Source: Magnetofaba australis IT-1 (lineage in GTDB: Bacteria > Pseudomonadota > Magnetococcia > Magnetococcales > Magnetococcaceae). Taken from it: a stretch of 64,000 bases of DNA. The DNA is taken from assembly GCF_002109495.1 (NCBI RefSeq), contig NZ_LVJN01000015.1, positions 372,001 to 436,000 of the forward strand. The letters run 5' to 3'. Each line of letters begins with the position of its first letter. Position 1 is the first letter of the stretch. This document shows positions 18,499-26,934 of the stretch, piece by piece. The notes beneath the pieces were generated by a model, which saw nothing but the letters and a program-made list of their open reading frames with translations, searched no databases and had not been told where the DNA came from. The position numbers and the translations under genes are program-made.

Positions 18499-19368
18499 AT
18501 GGCGCAAAAGCTTGGGAATCGGATCTGTGTCGTCGGTCGTAGCGACGTAGGCCGGGTCAGAACCCTCAATGAAGACAGCTTTGCGGTGGATGGTTCGCTG
18601 CGCTTGATGGTCGTCTCCGACGGTATGGGCGGGCACGATCATGGCGAAGTGGCCAGCCGTGAAGTGATCGCTGCGCTGCGCGAATACCTCATGAGCCCCG
18701 GAACCTTCGGCCGCAAACAGACGATTCGCAGCGACGACACCTATCCCGATGAAGCGCCCACGGTGGTCAACACCATCGCTACGGCCGAGACCGATGACGA
18801 AGAGGAAGACGGCCCCACTCAGGATGACGTGCCCAATCCGGCGGTGACTCTGGTGCGCCATGCGGTGGAGTACGCCAACAGCAAAGTGTTTGAAGAGAAC
18901 CAGAAACGCAAATACCCTGAAGGCACCGGCATGGGCGCCACGGTGGCGGGTCTGTGGCTCTCCAACTATGAAGATCGTCTGGTGGTGTTCCACGTGGGCG
19001 ACTCCCGCGTCTATCGCTTCCGCGAAGGCGACTTCTCGCAGGTGACCCGCGACCACTCCATGATTCAACAGTGGCGCGACTTCGGCGAGCGCGGCGCGCA
19101 GCCGTCGCAGAACATCCTGACTCAGGCCATGGGCCCGGCCGCCAATGTGGTGCCGGACGTGGCGCTGGTGGACGACCAGGCGGGCGACTGTTATCTGATC
19201 TGCTCCGATGGTCTGAGCAACATGGTGGACGACGCCGTGCTGGCGGAAAAGCTCGGCAAGGCCACTGAAGAGAATCTGGAAGAGATCGGCGATGAGCTGA
19301 TCGAACTGGCTAAACATAATGGCGGCAAGGACAACATCACCCTGATCCTCGGATTGGTGGTGGCGTGA
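18499..19368 (+). CDS. PP2C-family serine/threonine protein phosphatase
   Basis: 289 residues with the PPM motifs in order: RTLNEDSF (about 24-31), MVVSDGMGGHDHGEVAS (about 38-54), GATVAGL (about 155), VFHVGDSRVYRF (about 170), DHSMIQQW, CSDGLSNMV and DNITLIL near the end. The aspartates that hold two metal ions are all present. An acidic insert at about 75-120 separates the first and second blocks. It would remove phosphate from Ser/Thr in the cytoplasm. The next gene is a cyclase with an FHA domain, which reads phospho-threonine, so the two probably form a signalling pair. No Ser/Thr kinase is in the window. Confidence 0.94.
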   Translation: MAQKLGNRICVVGRSDVGRVRTLNEDSFAVDGSLRLMVVSDGMGGHDHGEVASREVIAALREYLMSPGTFGRKQTIRSDDTYPDEAPTVVNTIATAETDDEEEDGPTQDDVPNPAVTLVRHAVEYANSKVFEENQKRKYPEGTGMGATVAGLWLSNYEDRLVVFHVGDSRVYRFREGDFSQVTRDHSMIQQWRDFGERGAQPSQNILTQAMGPAANVVPDVALVDDQAGDCYLICSDGLSNMVDDAVLAEKLGKATEENLEEIGDELIELAKHNGGKDNITLILGLVVA

Positions 19369-19422
19369 TCCAACCTGCTGCGCTAATTGATTCGAATCCT
19401 TAATGCTGTGTAGGACCGAGCC

Positions 19423-20340
19423 ATGAGAGAAAAAGTCCGCCTCGCTATTATGTTCGCCGATATTGCCGGCAGCACGCGCCTCTATGAGGAGTTGGGCGAC
19501 GCCAAGGCGCGAGAGGTCACCTCCCGCTGCATCGAAATGCTCACCCGCCTCACTGAGCTGCATGAGGGTAAGGTGGTCAAGACCATCGGCGACGAGGTGA
19601 TGTGCATCTTCCCCTCCGCCGATCTGGCCGCCGAAGCCGCCATTCGCATGCAGGAGGATGTGGAGGAGGGCGAAGATGAACTTGGCCACCAACTGCACGT
19701 GCGCATCGGCTTCCACTTTGGCGAAGTCATTCGCGAAATGGAGCGCAAGCGCCTCGATGTGTTCGGCGACGCGGTGAATCTGGCCGCGCGCATGGTGGCC
19801 CAGGCCAAGGCCGAGCAGATCATCACCACCGGCGAAACCCTGCAGGAGGTGAGTCCCGACATTGCCGAGAACAGCCGTATGCTGATCACCACCACGGTGA
19901 AGGGCAAGACCAAGCCGGTGGAGATCTTCGAGCTGACCTGGGGCGAAGAGGACGATCTGACCGTCATGGGCGGCATGCCGTCGCCTGGCATGGCGCAGCA
20001 GCAGACCCACAAGCTGACTCTGCGCTACTCGACTGAGCAGGTGGAGCTGGGGCCCTCGCGGGACTCCATCACCCTGGGACGCGGTAAGCAGAGTGAATTC
20101 CGCGTGCCGGACAACATGTCTTCGCGGGTGCACTGCAAGATCGAATTCCGTCGCGATCGCTTTGTCATCGTCGACCAGAGCACCAACGGCACCTATGTGA
20201 GCACCAGCGCGGGCGAGAACTTCTTCGTGCATCGTGACGAGCGCCGTTTGACCGGCCAGGGCGTCATCGGTCTGGGCCAGAAACTGGGCCCCAGTGATGA
20301 TCTGGCGGTGCACTTCGACGCCGGTGACGACGAAGATTAA
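19423..20340 (+). CDS. Class III adenylate/guanylate cyclase with C-terminal FHA domain
   Basis: 305 residues. The class III cyclase domain (about 5-175) shows MFADIAGSTRLYE with the first metal aspartate, KTIGDEVMCIF with the second, and FGDAVNLAARMVAQA with the transition-state Asn and Arg region. A short linker leads to an FHA domain (about 205-290): ITLGRGKQSEFRVPD, SSRVHCKI and DQSTNGTYV, the phospho-threonine-binding loops. The protein would make a cyclic nucleotide under control of phospho-protein binding. It starts 54 bases after the PP2C gene with AGGA before the ATG, and ends in a strong terminator. Confidence 0.93.
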   Translation: MREKVRLAIMFADIAGSTRLYEELGDAKAREVTSRCIEMLTRLTELHEGKVVKTIGDEVMCIFPSADLAAEAAIRMQEDVEEGEDELGHQLHVRIGFHFGEVIREMERKRLDVFGDAVNLAARMVAQAKAEQIITTGETLQEVSPDIAENSRMLITTTVKGKTKPVEIFELTWGEEDDLTVMGGMPSPGMAQQQTHKLTLRYSTEQVELGPSRDSITLGRGKQSEFRVPDNMSSRVHCKIEFRRDRFVIVDQSTNGTYVSTSAGENFFVHRDERRLTGQGVIGLGQKLGPSDDLAVHFDAGDDED

Positions 20341-20364
20341 GCGCTGATGACACCTCTGACTTTG

Positions 20365-20398
20365 TGGCCCGGCGTCGGCATGACGCCGGGCCATTTTT
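20365..20398 (+). terminator. Rho-independent terminator of the PP2C-cyclase operon
   Basis: A 12-bp perfect stem, TGGCCCGGCGTC with GACGCCGGGCCA, around a five-base loop, then TTTTT. It begins 25 bases past the cyclase stop. Confidence 0.92.
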
Positions 20399-20456
20399 GT
20401 GTGCGGCGCCTCTGGGGCGTCTGTGCTCTAGCCATGTGAAACCAAAACGGCGCAGA

Positions 20457-20697
20457 ACGGCCAATGTTTGCGTGACGCAGGTGAAATTCGCGCTGACTGA
20501 TTGGCCGCCGACTGGTCGGCGGCGGGGTGATTCGGGCCATCCATGGCCCTCACCCTTCGGGCTCGCTTGCGCGAGTCCGATTCGGCAATCCTGCCGAATC
20601 GTCTGGGGGCGCGCGCCCAGCGCCAATGGTGTGCAATCCAGGGCGGAGCCCACGGTTTGGTTTTTGGGAGCTCGAGGGCAAAGCCCTCGATATCTTC
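20457..20697 (+). repeat. Intergenic hairpin repeat, copy 2
   Basis: Box CGGCCAATGTTTGCGTGACG, the GCCGCCGACTGGTCGGCGGC hairpin, then a 72-bp GATTCGG-CCGAATC module (20529-20600) that is the reverse complement of the module in copy 1. After it come the CAATGGTGTGCAATCCAGGG stretch shared with copy 1 and the GAGGGCAAAGCCCTC-GATATCTT end. With copy 3 it fills the gap 20399-20901; nothing else was seen there. Confidence 0.85.
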
Positions 20698-20730
20698 CAT
20701 ATTCAAAATCGCCAAAATCCAATTTTGAAT

Positions 20731-20849
20731 TCGACTGACTATATGGGCCGTCGATTGGTTGTCAGAGGGGTGATTCGGTCCATCCATGGCCCGAATCACG
20801 GTTTGGCTTTTGACCTTGAGAGTTCGAGGGCAAAGCCCTCGCTATCTTC
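20731..20849 (+). repeat. Intergenic hairpin repeat, copy 3 (short, diverged)
   Basis: A worn copy that follows copy 2 in tandem. The first hairpin is degraded, and the GATTCGG-CCGAATC module is reduced to 26 near-palindromic bases (20772-20797). The GAGGGCAAAGCCCTC hairpin and a variant GCTATCTT end are kept. Confidence 0.7.
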
Positions 20850-20901
20850 TCACACCAAACTGTCCTGATTTCGTTTCACGCGACGATATGGGGAGCCTCT
20901 C

Positions 20902-21993
20902 ATGCGCGTATGGTGCGCGGTGTCCGGCCATGGCTTTGGCCATCTGGCGCAAACCGCTCCGGTGCTTGCCGCTTTGGCGCAACAGACGCCACTGGAGGCG
21001 CTCACCCTCTGTTGCGCGTTACCGGCGCGCAAAATCCGCTATAAACTCACTTTGCCGCATATCCACGACTCCGAACCGCGCGACGTGGGATTGATTCAAA
21101 CCGACCCCATGCAGCCGGATCTGCCCGCCACCGCCGCCGCGCTGGACGCCCTGCACGCCGATTGGCCACAGAAGCTGGCGCGCGAGCGGGAGAAGATGGC
21201 GGCGTTTCGCCCCGATGTGGTGATCGCCAATATCCCCTATCTCACCTTAGAAGCGGCGCAAGGGTTGGGCATACCCACGGTGGCGCTGGCCTCGCTCAGT
21301 TGGGATCGGATTGTGGCGGGCTATTACGACGTCGCCGAGCCGCGCGTCGCTGCATGGTTACAGCGCATGCGCGTCGCCTATGGCGGGGTGGATCTGGCGT
21401 TGGCGCCGCACCCGGCCATGGCCGATGCGCCGTTTCCCCATGTGGTGGAGATTCCGCCGATTCTCGATGCCGCGCAGCCGGACCGCGCCGGATTGCGCGC
21501 GCAGTTGGGCATTAGCCCCGAAGAGACGCGGCCTCTGATTCTGGTGAGTTTGGGGGGGATTCCCATCGATGCGCTGCCGTTCGATCTATTGCGGCGGGAG
21601 CGGCGCGGGCTGTTTCTGATTGACCATCCCGACGCCCCCCATGAAGAGAACCTGTACAACGTGGGGCGTTTGGGCGATTGGCCGTTTGGCGCGGTGATCG
21701 GCAGTGTGGATGGGGTGGTGGGCAAACCGGGTTACGGCATGTCGGTGGAGTGCGCCGCCCACGGCATTCCGTTCCTCTATGCGCGACGCTTCCACTTTGC
21801 CGACGAAGCGTCCATCTGTGCTTGGCTGGCGCAGCATGGCCGCGCGCGGGAGATCACGCTGGAGCAGTTTTTTCAGGCCGATTGGTGGGCGGATTTTGAG
21901 GCGGTGCTGGCGCAGCCGACGCCGCCGCGTCCGGCCCATGATGGGGCGCAAGAGGCGGCGCGGCGGATACGCTGTTTTTTGCAGCGTGAGTAA
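20902..21993 (+). CDS. GT-B glycosyltransferase-like protein
   Basis: 363 residues. The N-terminus WCAVSGHGFGHLAQTAPVLAAL matches the GxGHxxR-type loop of MurG/GT28-like GT-B enzymes. The C-terminal half has ILVSLGGIPID, then VDGVVGKPGYGMSVECAAHGIPFLY, the usual donor-nucleotide-binding part. Neither signal peptide nor membrane helix is present. Donor and acceptor are unknown. GGGAG stands before the ATG. The gene is isolated, between two repeat copies and the HigBA pair. Confidence 0.75.
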   Translation: MRVWCAVSGHGFGHLAQTAPVLAALAQQTPLEALTLCCALPARKIRYKLTLPHIHDSEPRDVGLIQTDPMQPDLPATAAALDALHADWPQKLAREREKMAAFRPDVVIANIPYLTLEAAQGLGIPTVALASLSWDRIVAGYYDVAEPRVAAWLQRMRVAYGGVDLALAPHPAMADAPFPHVVEIPPILDAAQPDRAGLRAQLGISPEETRPLILVSLGGIPIDALPFDLLRRERRGLFLIDHPDAPHEENLYNVGRLGDWPFGAVIGSVDGVVGKPGYGMSVECAAHGIPFLYARRFHFADEASICAWLAQHGRAREITLEQFFQADWWADFEAVLAQPTPPRPAHDGAQEAARRIRCFLQRE

Positions 21994-22039
21994 AGGCGAG
22001 CGTGGGGGGTGACATTCAGGGTTTGTAACGGTTGATGTT

Positions 22040-22054
22040 TAACGTTCAGCGTTA
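22040..22054. promoter_or_regulatory. Small inverted repeat upstream of higB
   Basis: TAACG and CGTTA arms around five bases, 12 bases before the higB start. HigA proteins bind such short palindromes to repress their operon; assignment here is a guess from position. Confidence 0.3.
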
Positions 22055-22066
22055 TAGCCTCAATCC

Positions 22067-22345
22067 ATGATTCAATCGTTCGCATGCAAGGCGACTGCTA
22101 AATTGTTCGCTGTTGGTTCACACAAGCGGTTCGTCAACATCCGCGCGGTTGCTCTGCGTAAACTCGATATGCTGCATGCGGCCACATCAGTGGAAGACCT
22201 GCGCGCGCCGCCCAGTAATCGGTTGGAAGCGCTCAAAGGGAACCGAAAAGGCCAACACAGCATCCGTATCAATGACCAATGGCGGGTCTGTTTTGTTTGG
22301 CGTAATGGCCATGCGCATGATGTTGAAATCATCGATTACCACTGA
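22067..22345 (+). CDS. higB: HigB-family mRNA interferase toxin
   Basis: 92 residues of the RelE/HigB fold, with ALRKLDMLHAATSVEDLRAPPSN, then RLEALKG, then SIRINDQWRVCFVW and the terminal DVEIIDYH. HigB cuts mRNA on the ribosome. It precedes its antitoxin, the reversed order that is normal for HigBA. Ten bases separate it from higA. No strong ribosome site is seen before its ATG. Confidence 0.9.
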   Translation: MIQSFACKATAKLFAVGSHKRFVNIRAVALRKLDMLHAATSVEDLRAPPSNRLEALKGNRKGQHSIRINDQWRVCFVWRNGHAHDVEIIDYH

Positions 22346-22355
22346 GGAAGCGCCC

Positions 22356-22655
22356 ATGCCCCGTATTGCAACCCACCCTGGCGAAGTGCTTTTAGAAGAG
22401 TTTATGAAGCCTCATGGTCTGAGCGCGCATGCGTTGTCGTTGGCGCTGCGCGTTCCGGCAACGCGCATTGGCGATATCATCAAGCAACGGCGTGGAGTGA
22501 CGGCGGATACCGCTTTGCGGCTGGCGCGCTACTTTGGGGTCAGCCCAGAGTTCTGGTTGAACCTGCAAACCGCCTATGACCTCTCTCGTTTGCGCGCGGA
22601 ATCGGGCGATAAGATTGCCCAGGAGGTTGCCGTGCTGGAGCAGAGCGTCGCCTGA
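22356..22655 (+). CDS. higA: HigA-family antitoxin
   Basis: 99 residues. ATHPGEVLLEEFMKPHGLSAHAL starts an XRE helix-turn-helix that continues with IGDIIKQRRGVTADTALRLARYFGVSPEFWLNLQ in the family pattern. It neutralises HigB and represses the operon. GAGGAAG precedes the ATG at 22356; the longer frame from 22113 is a shadow of higB. Confidence 0.93.
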   Translation: MPRIATHPGEVLLEEFMKPHGLSAHALSLALRVPATRIGDIIKQRRGVTADTALRLARYFGVSPEFWLNLQTAYDLSRLRAESGDKIAQEVAVLEQSVA

Positions 22656-22685
22656 ATCCAGGCGAGGCGCTTATTACCTCACGCT

Positions 22686-22901
22686 TCAAGAGCGGTTTTT
22701 CAGGAACAGCGCCACCAGCAGGGCCAGACCGCCGAAGATGGCCAGCAGCATGCCGTCTTGGGCGCGCGCAGCCACATCGGCGGCGTTATCCACGGTGATG
22801 CGGTCGGTTCCATGGGTGAGCAGATGGTAGCCGCCCAGAATCATCAACGCGCCGACCACGGTGAGGATGCGGCGCAGCCAGTCGCGCCACGTCGCCCCCA
22901 T
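22686..22901 (-). CDS. Small two-helix membrane protein
   Basis: 71 residues from the ATG at 22901. Two hydrophobic helices (about 11-27, LTVVGALMILGGYHLL, and about 49-66, MLLAIFGGLALLVALFL) flank a short polar loop. Family not recognised. Its ATG shares one base with the stop of the gene before it (TGATG), so the two are translationally coupled. A longer frame to 22952 overlaps that gene and is less likely. Confidence 0.6.
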   Translation of the reverse strand: MGATWRDWLRRILTVVGALMILGGYHLLTHGTDRITVDNAADVAARAQDGMLLAIFGGLALLVALFLKNRS

Positions 22902-23113
22902 CAGCGCGTCGTCCCGGCCAGCAGGCGGGCGCGCTCTTTGGCCATGAGCCAAGCCAGACGCTTGCCGCCGCCGCCTAGCAGGGTGGCCATGGCGCCGCTG
23001 CCCAGGCGCGCCAGGGAGGCGTCATCCATGGTGGCTAACATGGGGCCATGGGGCGCAGTGATCATGCCGCGTGTGGCCAGATGGGCGAAACTCTCGTTCA
23101 GATGGACCGTCAT
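22901..23113 (-). CDS. Small protein of unknown function
   Basis: 70 residues from the ATG at 23113, with GGGGAAGAGAC upstream. It is rich in alanine, leucine and glycine (ATLLGGGGKRLAWLMAKERARLL). It has no clear signal peptide; a weak amphipathic C-terminal helix might touch the membrane. It lies 109 bases downstream of ntrX and is coupled to the membrane protein that follows. No family recognised. Confidence 0.55.
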   Translation of the reverse strand: MTVHLNESFAHLATRGMITAPHGPMLATMDDASLARLGSGAMATLLGGGGKRLAWLMAKERARLLAGTTR

Positions 23114-23222
23114 TGTCTCTTCCCCGGTGGATTCCTGAAGGTCATCACAGCGACGCAAAATGCGCCGTCGCCCTAGACAAAGCACAGCCCATGCCAGCGG
23201 GGAAGAGGATTTTATGGCTGGC

Positions 23223-24637
23223 CTACGCCAGCCCCAGGCTTTTGATTTTACGGTGTAATGCCGAACGCTCCATGCCGATGGCTTCGGCGGTGCGGGAGAT
23301 GTTGCCGTCATTCTGGCCCATTTTTGCCTGCAGATAGGCGCGTTCAAAACGCTCCCGCGCCTCGCGCAGGGAGTCGATGGCGATCACCTCGGCCCACAGA
23401 TCGCACTCCCCGCTGGATACGGATTTGGCGCTATTCACCACTGCGCCTTCCGGGGTAATGAACTCCGGCAGATGCTCGGCGTCGATGACCCGCCCCGGCG
23501 ACATGATCACCATGCGCTCCACCAGATTCTTCAATTCGCGCACATTGCCGGGCCAGTGGTACTGCGCCAGCACGTCCAGCGCCTGCGGCGAGAAGGCGCG
23601 TTCGGGCAGTCCCGCCTGCGCCTGTTGACGCAGGAAGTGGTTGACCAGCCCGGGGATATCCTCCAGCCGCTCGCGCAGGGGCGGGACATAGAGCGGCACC
23701 ACATTGAGGCGATAGTAGAGGTCCTCGCGGAAGCGCCCGGCTTCGATCTCCTGGCGTAGGTCACGGTTGGTGGCGGCGATGACGCGCACATCCACCTGAA
23801 TCACGCCACCGCCTACGCGCTCGATGCGCTGCTCCTGCAACAGTCGCATGATGCGCGCCTGCACCGGCAGCGACATGTCGCTGATCTCATCCAAAAACAG
23901 GGTGCCCTGGTGGCCCTGCTCCAGCAGGCCGGGTTGGGGGCCATCTTCGCCGCCCACCCCTTCGGCGGCGTGACCGAACAGCGCCGATTCGATGTGATCA
24001 TCGGGGATGGCGGCGGAGTTGACCGCGATGAAGGGGCCGTCGCCGCGTTGGGAGAGGGCGTGGATGCGCCGTGCAGCGACCTCCTTGCCGGAGCCGTTTT
24101 CGCCGCTGATCAGCACCCAGCCATCGGTGGGGGCGACGCGGCGGATCTGTTCATCCAAACGTTTAAGGGGGCGGAGTCGCCCAGCATGGCGAAGTCGGAC
24201 TCGACGCGGCGTTTGAGTTCGCGGTTTTCGCGTTTGAGGCGATATTCGCGAATGGCGCGGTCCAGAAGCAGCAGCACCCGCTCCAGCGAGAGCGGTTTCT
24301 CCAGGAAATCATAGGCGCCGTGACGGGTGGCCTGCACCGCAGTGTCGATAGTGCCGTGGCCCGACATCATGATCACCGGCGCGTCGGGGTTGAGGGGGTG
24401 GGGAAAATCATCAGACATCTGCTCGGGCTCTTTGATGCGCCGCAGCGTCTCGATGCCATCCATCCCCTCCATCCAGATATCCAGCAGCAGCGCCGAGACC
24501 TCGCGCTTGGCCAGCAGGCGCAGCGCCGCCTCGCCGGAGTCCGCCTCCAGCACGTTGAACGCCTCATCCTCCAGAATGCCGCGCAGACTGGTGCGGATGG
24601 ACTCTTCGTCATCGACGATCAGAATGGTGTGACTCAT
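23223..24637 (-). pseudogene. ntrX: ntrX response regulator, interrupted by a one-base frameshift
   Basis: The first part (24637 to about 24165) is a receiver domain with LLLDIWMEGMDGIE and the linker RVESDFAMLGDSAPL. The second part, in another frame (about 24162 to 23223), starts DEQIRRVAPTDGW and gives an AAA+ domain (Walker A GENGSGKE, Walker B GTLFLDEI) and a Fis-type helix-turn-helix (NISRTAEAIGMERSALHRKIK). Adding one A to the AAA at 24162-24164 restores KRLDEQ, the expected NtrX sequence. The sigma-54-contacting GAFTGA motif is absent, as is normal for NtrX of Alphaproteobacteria. The ATG overlaps the ntrY stop (ATGA). A sequencing error in the short A/C run is as likely as true inactivation. 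Confidence 0.85.
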
Positions 24638-26934
24638 GCGGAGAGGTCCCTCGATTCCAGCGCCGGGGTCGCCGCGCGGGGCAGAGAGACCTCCACCAAT
24701 GCGCCGCCCCAACGGGACTCCTTGATGCGAATGTGGCCGTTGTGGTCCTCGACGATCTTCTTGACGATGGCCAGGCCCAGTCCGGTGCCGCGCTTTTTGG
24801 TGGTGAAGTAGGGTTCGAACACCTGATCGCGCTTCTCGGCGGGGATGCCGGGTCCGCTATCGGCCACCTGCAAGCCGACCCAACGGCCATTGTCGGCCAC
24901 AAAGGTGTGGATGGCAAGATGCGCCTGGGCCTCCAGACCCGCTTCGCGGGCCTTGGCGGCGCGCTCGTCGGCGGCGGCGATGGCGTTGGCGATGAGATTG
25001 GTCAGGGCTTGTTTGATCTGGCTGGGGTCCAGGGAGATGGCGGGCATCGCCTCGGCCAGTTGCGTGGTCAGGTCAACATTACGCAACTCGGCGTCGTGCA
25101 GCTGCAGCGCCTCGCGCACGGTGACGTTGAGGTCGCCCTGTTGCAGATGCGGACGCGGCAGGCGGGCGAAGGTGGAGAACTCATCCACCAGCACTTTGAG
25201 CTCATCCACCTGCTGAATGATGCTCTCGGTGCCTTCATCCAGCACGCGCCAATCGGGCTCGCCGTCGAAATCGCGATGCAGATAGCGCCGCCGCATGCGC
25301 TGCGCCCACAGTTGGATGGGGGTGAGCGGGTTCTTGATCTCATGGGCGATGCGCCGCGCCACCTCGCTCCAGGCGCGGGATCGCTGGGCGCTGACCACCT
25401 GGGTGAGGTCATCGAAGGTGATGATGAATCCTGTGCGCGCGCTCTCCAGCGGGGTGAGGCGCACCAGCAGGGTGACGTCGCCGCCTGCGCGGGTGAACTG
25501 CGCCTGCGCCGCCAATTTGGTTTTGTTGACGGCATCGCCGGGGGCGGTGGCGTCATCATCCTGAGCCCCCTGGGCGTCCACTGCGGCCAGCAGCTTCTGC
25601 AACGGACCCAACAGCGCGCTGGGCAGCGCCTCCTCAAACGGGCGGCCAATGTGGTCGTCAGGGTTGAGCTCCAGCAGGCTGGCGGCCACCGGGTTGATCA
25701 ACGCCACATCGCCCTGCAGATCGACGCTGATCACGCCGGAGGAGATGTTGCTGACGATGGCCGAGAGGAACTGCTGGCGATCCTCCAGCAGCGCGTTGGC
25801 GCCTTGGAGTTCGGTGCGGTTCTTGGCCAGACGCCGGGTCATGGCGTTGAAGGAGGAGACCAGGGTGGCCAGCTCGTCATCGCCGGTGACCGGCAGATTG
25901 ACCGACAAGTCGCCCTCGGCCACGTGGCGGGTGCCCACCACCAGCTCGGTGATGGGGTCGGTGATGGAGTCGGCGATGCGGAAGCCCGACCAGCCCGCCG
26001 CCAGCACCAGCAACAGGGTGATCAGCGCCAGGGTGATGGTGTGGCTGCCGCGCAGAAGGCCATGGGAGTCGCGCAGGCGGTTATAGTCCACGTAGGTGGT
26101 TTCGATGGTCTGCATCTGCGCCAGGATCTGGCGGTCGATCCAACGTCCGGCGGAGAGGAAGTGGTCGGGCCCCAAGCGCACATAGGCGCGGGTCAGGGAG
26201 CCGGAGTCGTCGGTGGTGAGCAGCGAGTTGACGCCGCCATGGGTGAGGCTGGTGAGGTCGGGCAGGGTCTCCTGGGGCAGGTCGCCCGCCTTGGCCACGC
26301 GCACGCCGTCGTGGCGGAAGATTGCGATCTCATCCAGGCCGCGCGCCTGCCGCTCCACCTCCAGCGCGGCGCTCACCGCCTCGGCGCCCTCCAGAATCAG
26401 CGCCGAGGTGATGGCGCGGTTGCGCACCATATCTTCGGCGTCGTGGCGCACGGTGCGCTGACTCTCCAGATAATAAGCGCGAGCCACGTCCAGGGAGTGG
26501 TCCAGTGCGGTGGCCACCTGGTCGGAGAACCAGGAGTCCACCCCCTTGTTGAGCAGCTCCACCGACAGCACTGTGATCACCAGGGTCGGCAGCAGGGAGA
26601 GGGCCACGAACAGGGTGGCCATGCGCGTGCGCAGTTGCGAACCGGCCAGACGGCGGCGGCGATCCAGCCACAGGCGCGACAGATGGCGGATCACCAGGAA
26701 GCCGAAGGTGATGGCCAGGAACAGGTTGACATAGAGCAGGATCAGAAAGACTGCGCTGTAGTCGCCGCCGGTGACCGCTTCACTGCCGAACAGGCCGCGC
26801 CCCACCACCGCGGTGGCGGTGACCACGCCCATCATGAGCAACATCAACATCCAGCGGCCAACCGGGCGCTGGGGTTTGCGCGCGTTCTCCTCAATGGCGG
26901 CGCGCGTGGGGCCGAACAGATTGAGCGGACTCAT
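24634..26934 (-). CDS. ntrY: Nitrogen-regulation sensor kinase NtrY
   Basis: 766 residues, the usual NtrY length. Membrane helices at about 28-47, 62-83 and 108-128 precede a periplasmic sensor region, and a further helix near 298-318 leads into a HAMP domain. A PAS domain (about 385-500), HisKA with RRIAHEIKNPLTPIQLWAQRM (His near 530) and an HATPase with DSGPGIP and [16 protein letters not shown] follow. It phosphorylates NtrX in nitrogen or redox control. It overlaps DUF4390 at its start and ntrX at its end, both by four bases (ATGA). Confidence 0.95.
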   Translation of the reverse strand: MSPLNLFGPTRAAIEENARKPQRPVGRWMLMLLMMGVVTATAVVGRGLFGSEAVTGGDYSAVFLILLYVNLFLAITFGFLVIRHLSRLWLDRRRRLAGSQLRTRMATLFVALSLLPTLVITVLSVELLNKGVDSWFSDQVATALDHSLDVARAYYLESQRTVRHDAEDMVRNRAITSALILEGAEAVSAALEVERQARGLDEIAIFRHDGVRVAKAGDLPQETLPDLTSLTHGGVNSLLTTDDSGSLTRAYVRLGPDHFLSAGRWIDRQILAQMQTIETTYVDYNRLRDSHGLLRGSHTITLALITLLLVLAAGWSGFRIADSITDPITELVVGTRHVAEGDLSVNLPVTGDDELATLVSSFNAMTRRLAKNRTELQGANALLEDRQQFLSAIVSNISSGVISVDLQGDVALINPVAASLLELNPDDHIGRPFEEALPSALLGPLQKLLAAVDAQGAQDDDATAPGDAVNKTKLAAQAQFTRAGGDVTLLVRLTPLESARTGFIITFDDLTQVVSAQRSRAWSEVARRIAHEIKNPLTPIQLWAQRMRRRYLHRDFDGEPDWRVLDEGTESIIQQVDELKVLVDEFSTFARLPRPHLQQGDLNVTVREALQLHDAELRNVDLTTQLAEAMPAISLDPSQIKQALTNLIANAIAAADERAAKAREAGLEAQAHLAIHTFVADNGRWVGLQVADSGPGIPAEKRDQVFEPYFTTKKRGTGLGLAIVKKIVEDHNGHIRIKESRWGGALVEVSLPRAATPALESRDLSA

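Noticed and set aside
24110-24170. Programmed frameshifting in ntrX
   Set aside because: The C-TTA-AAC context is not a good slippery site, because the P-site tRNA would re-pair poorly. No stem-loop or internal Shine-Dalgarno was seen. Indel error or mutation is simpler.
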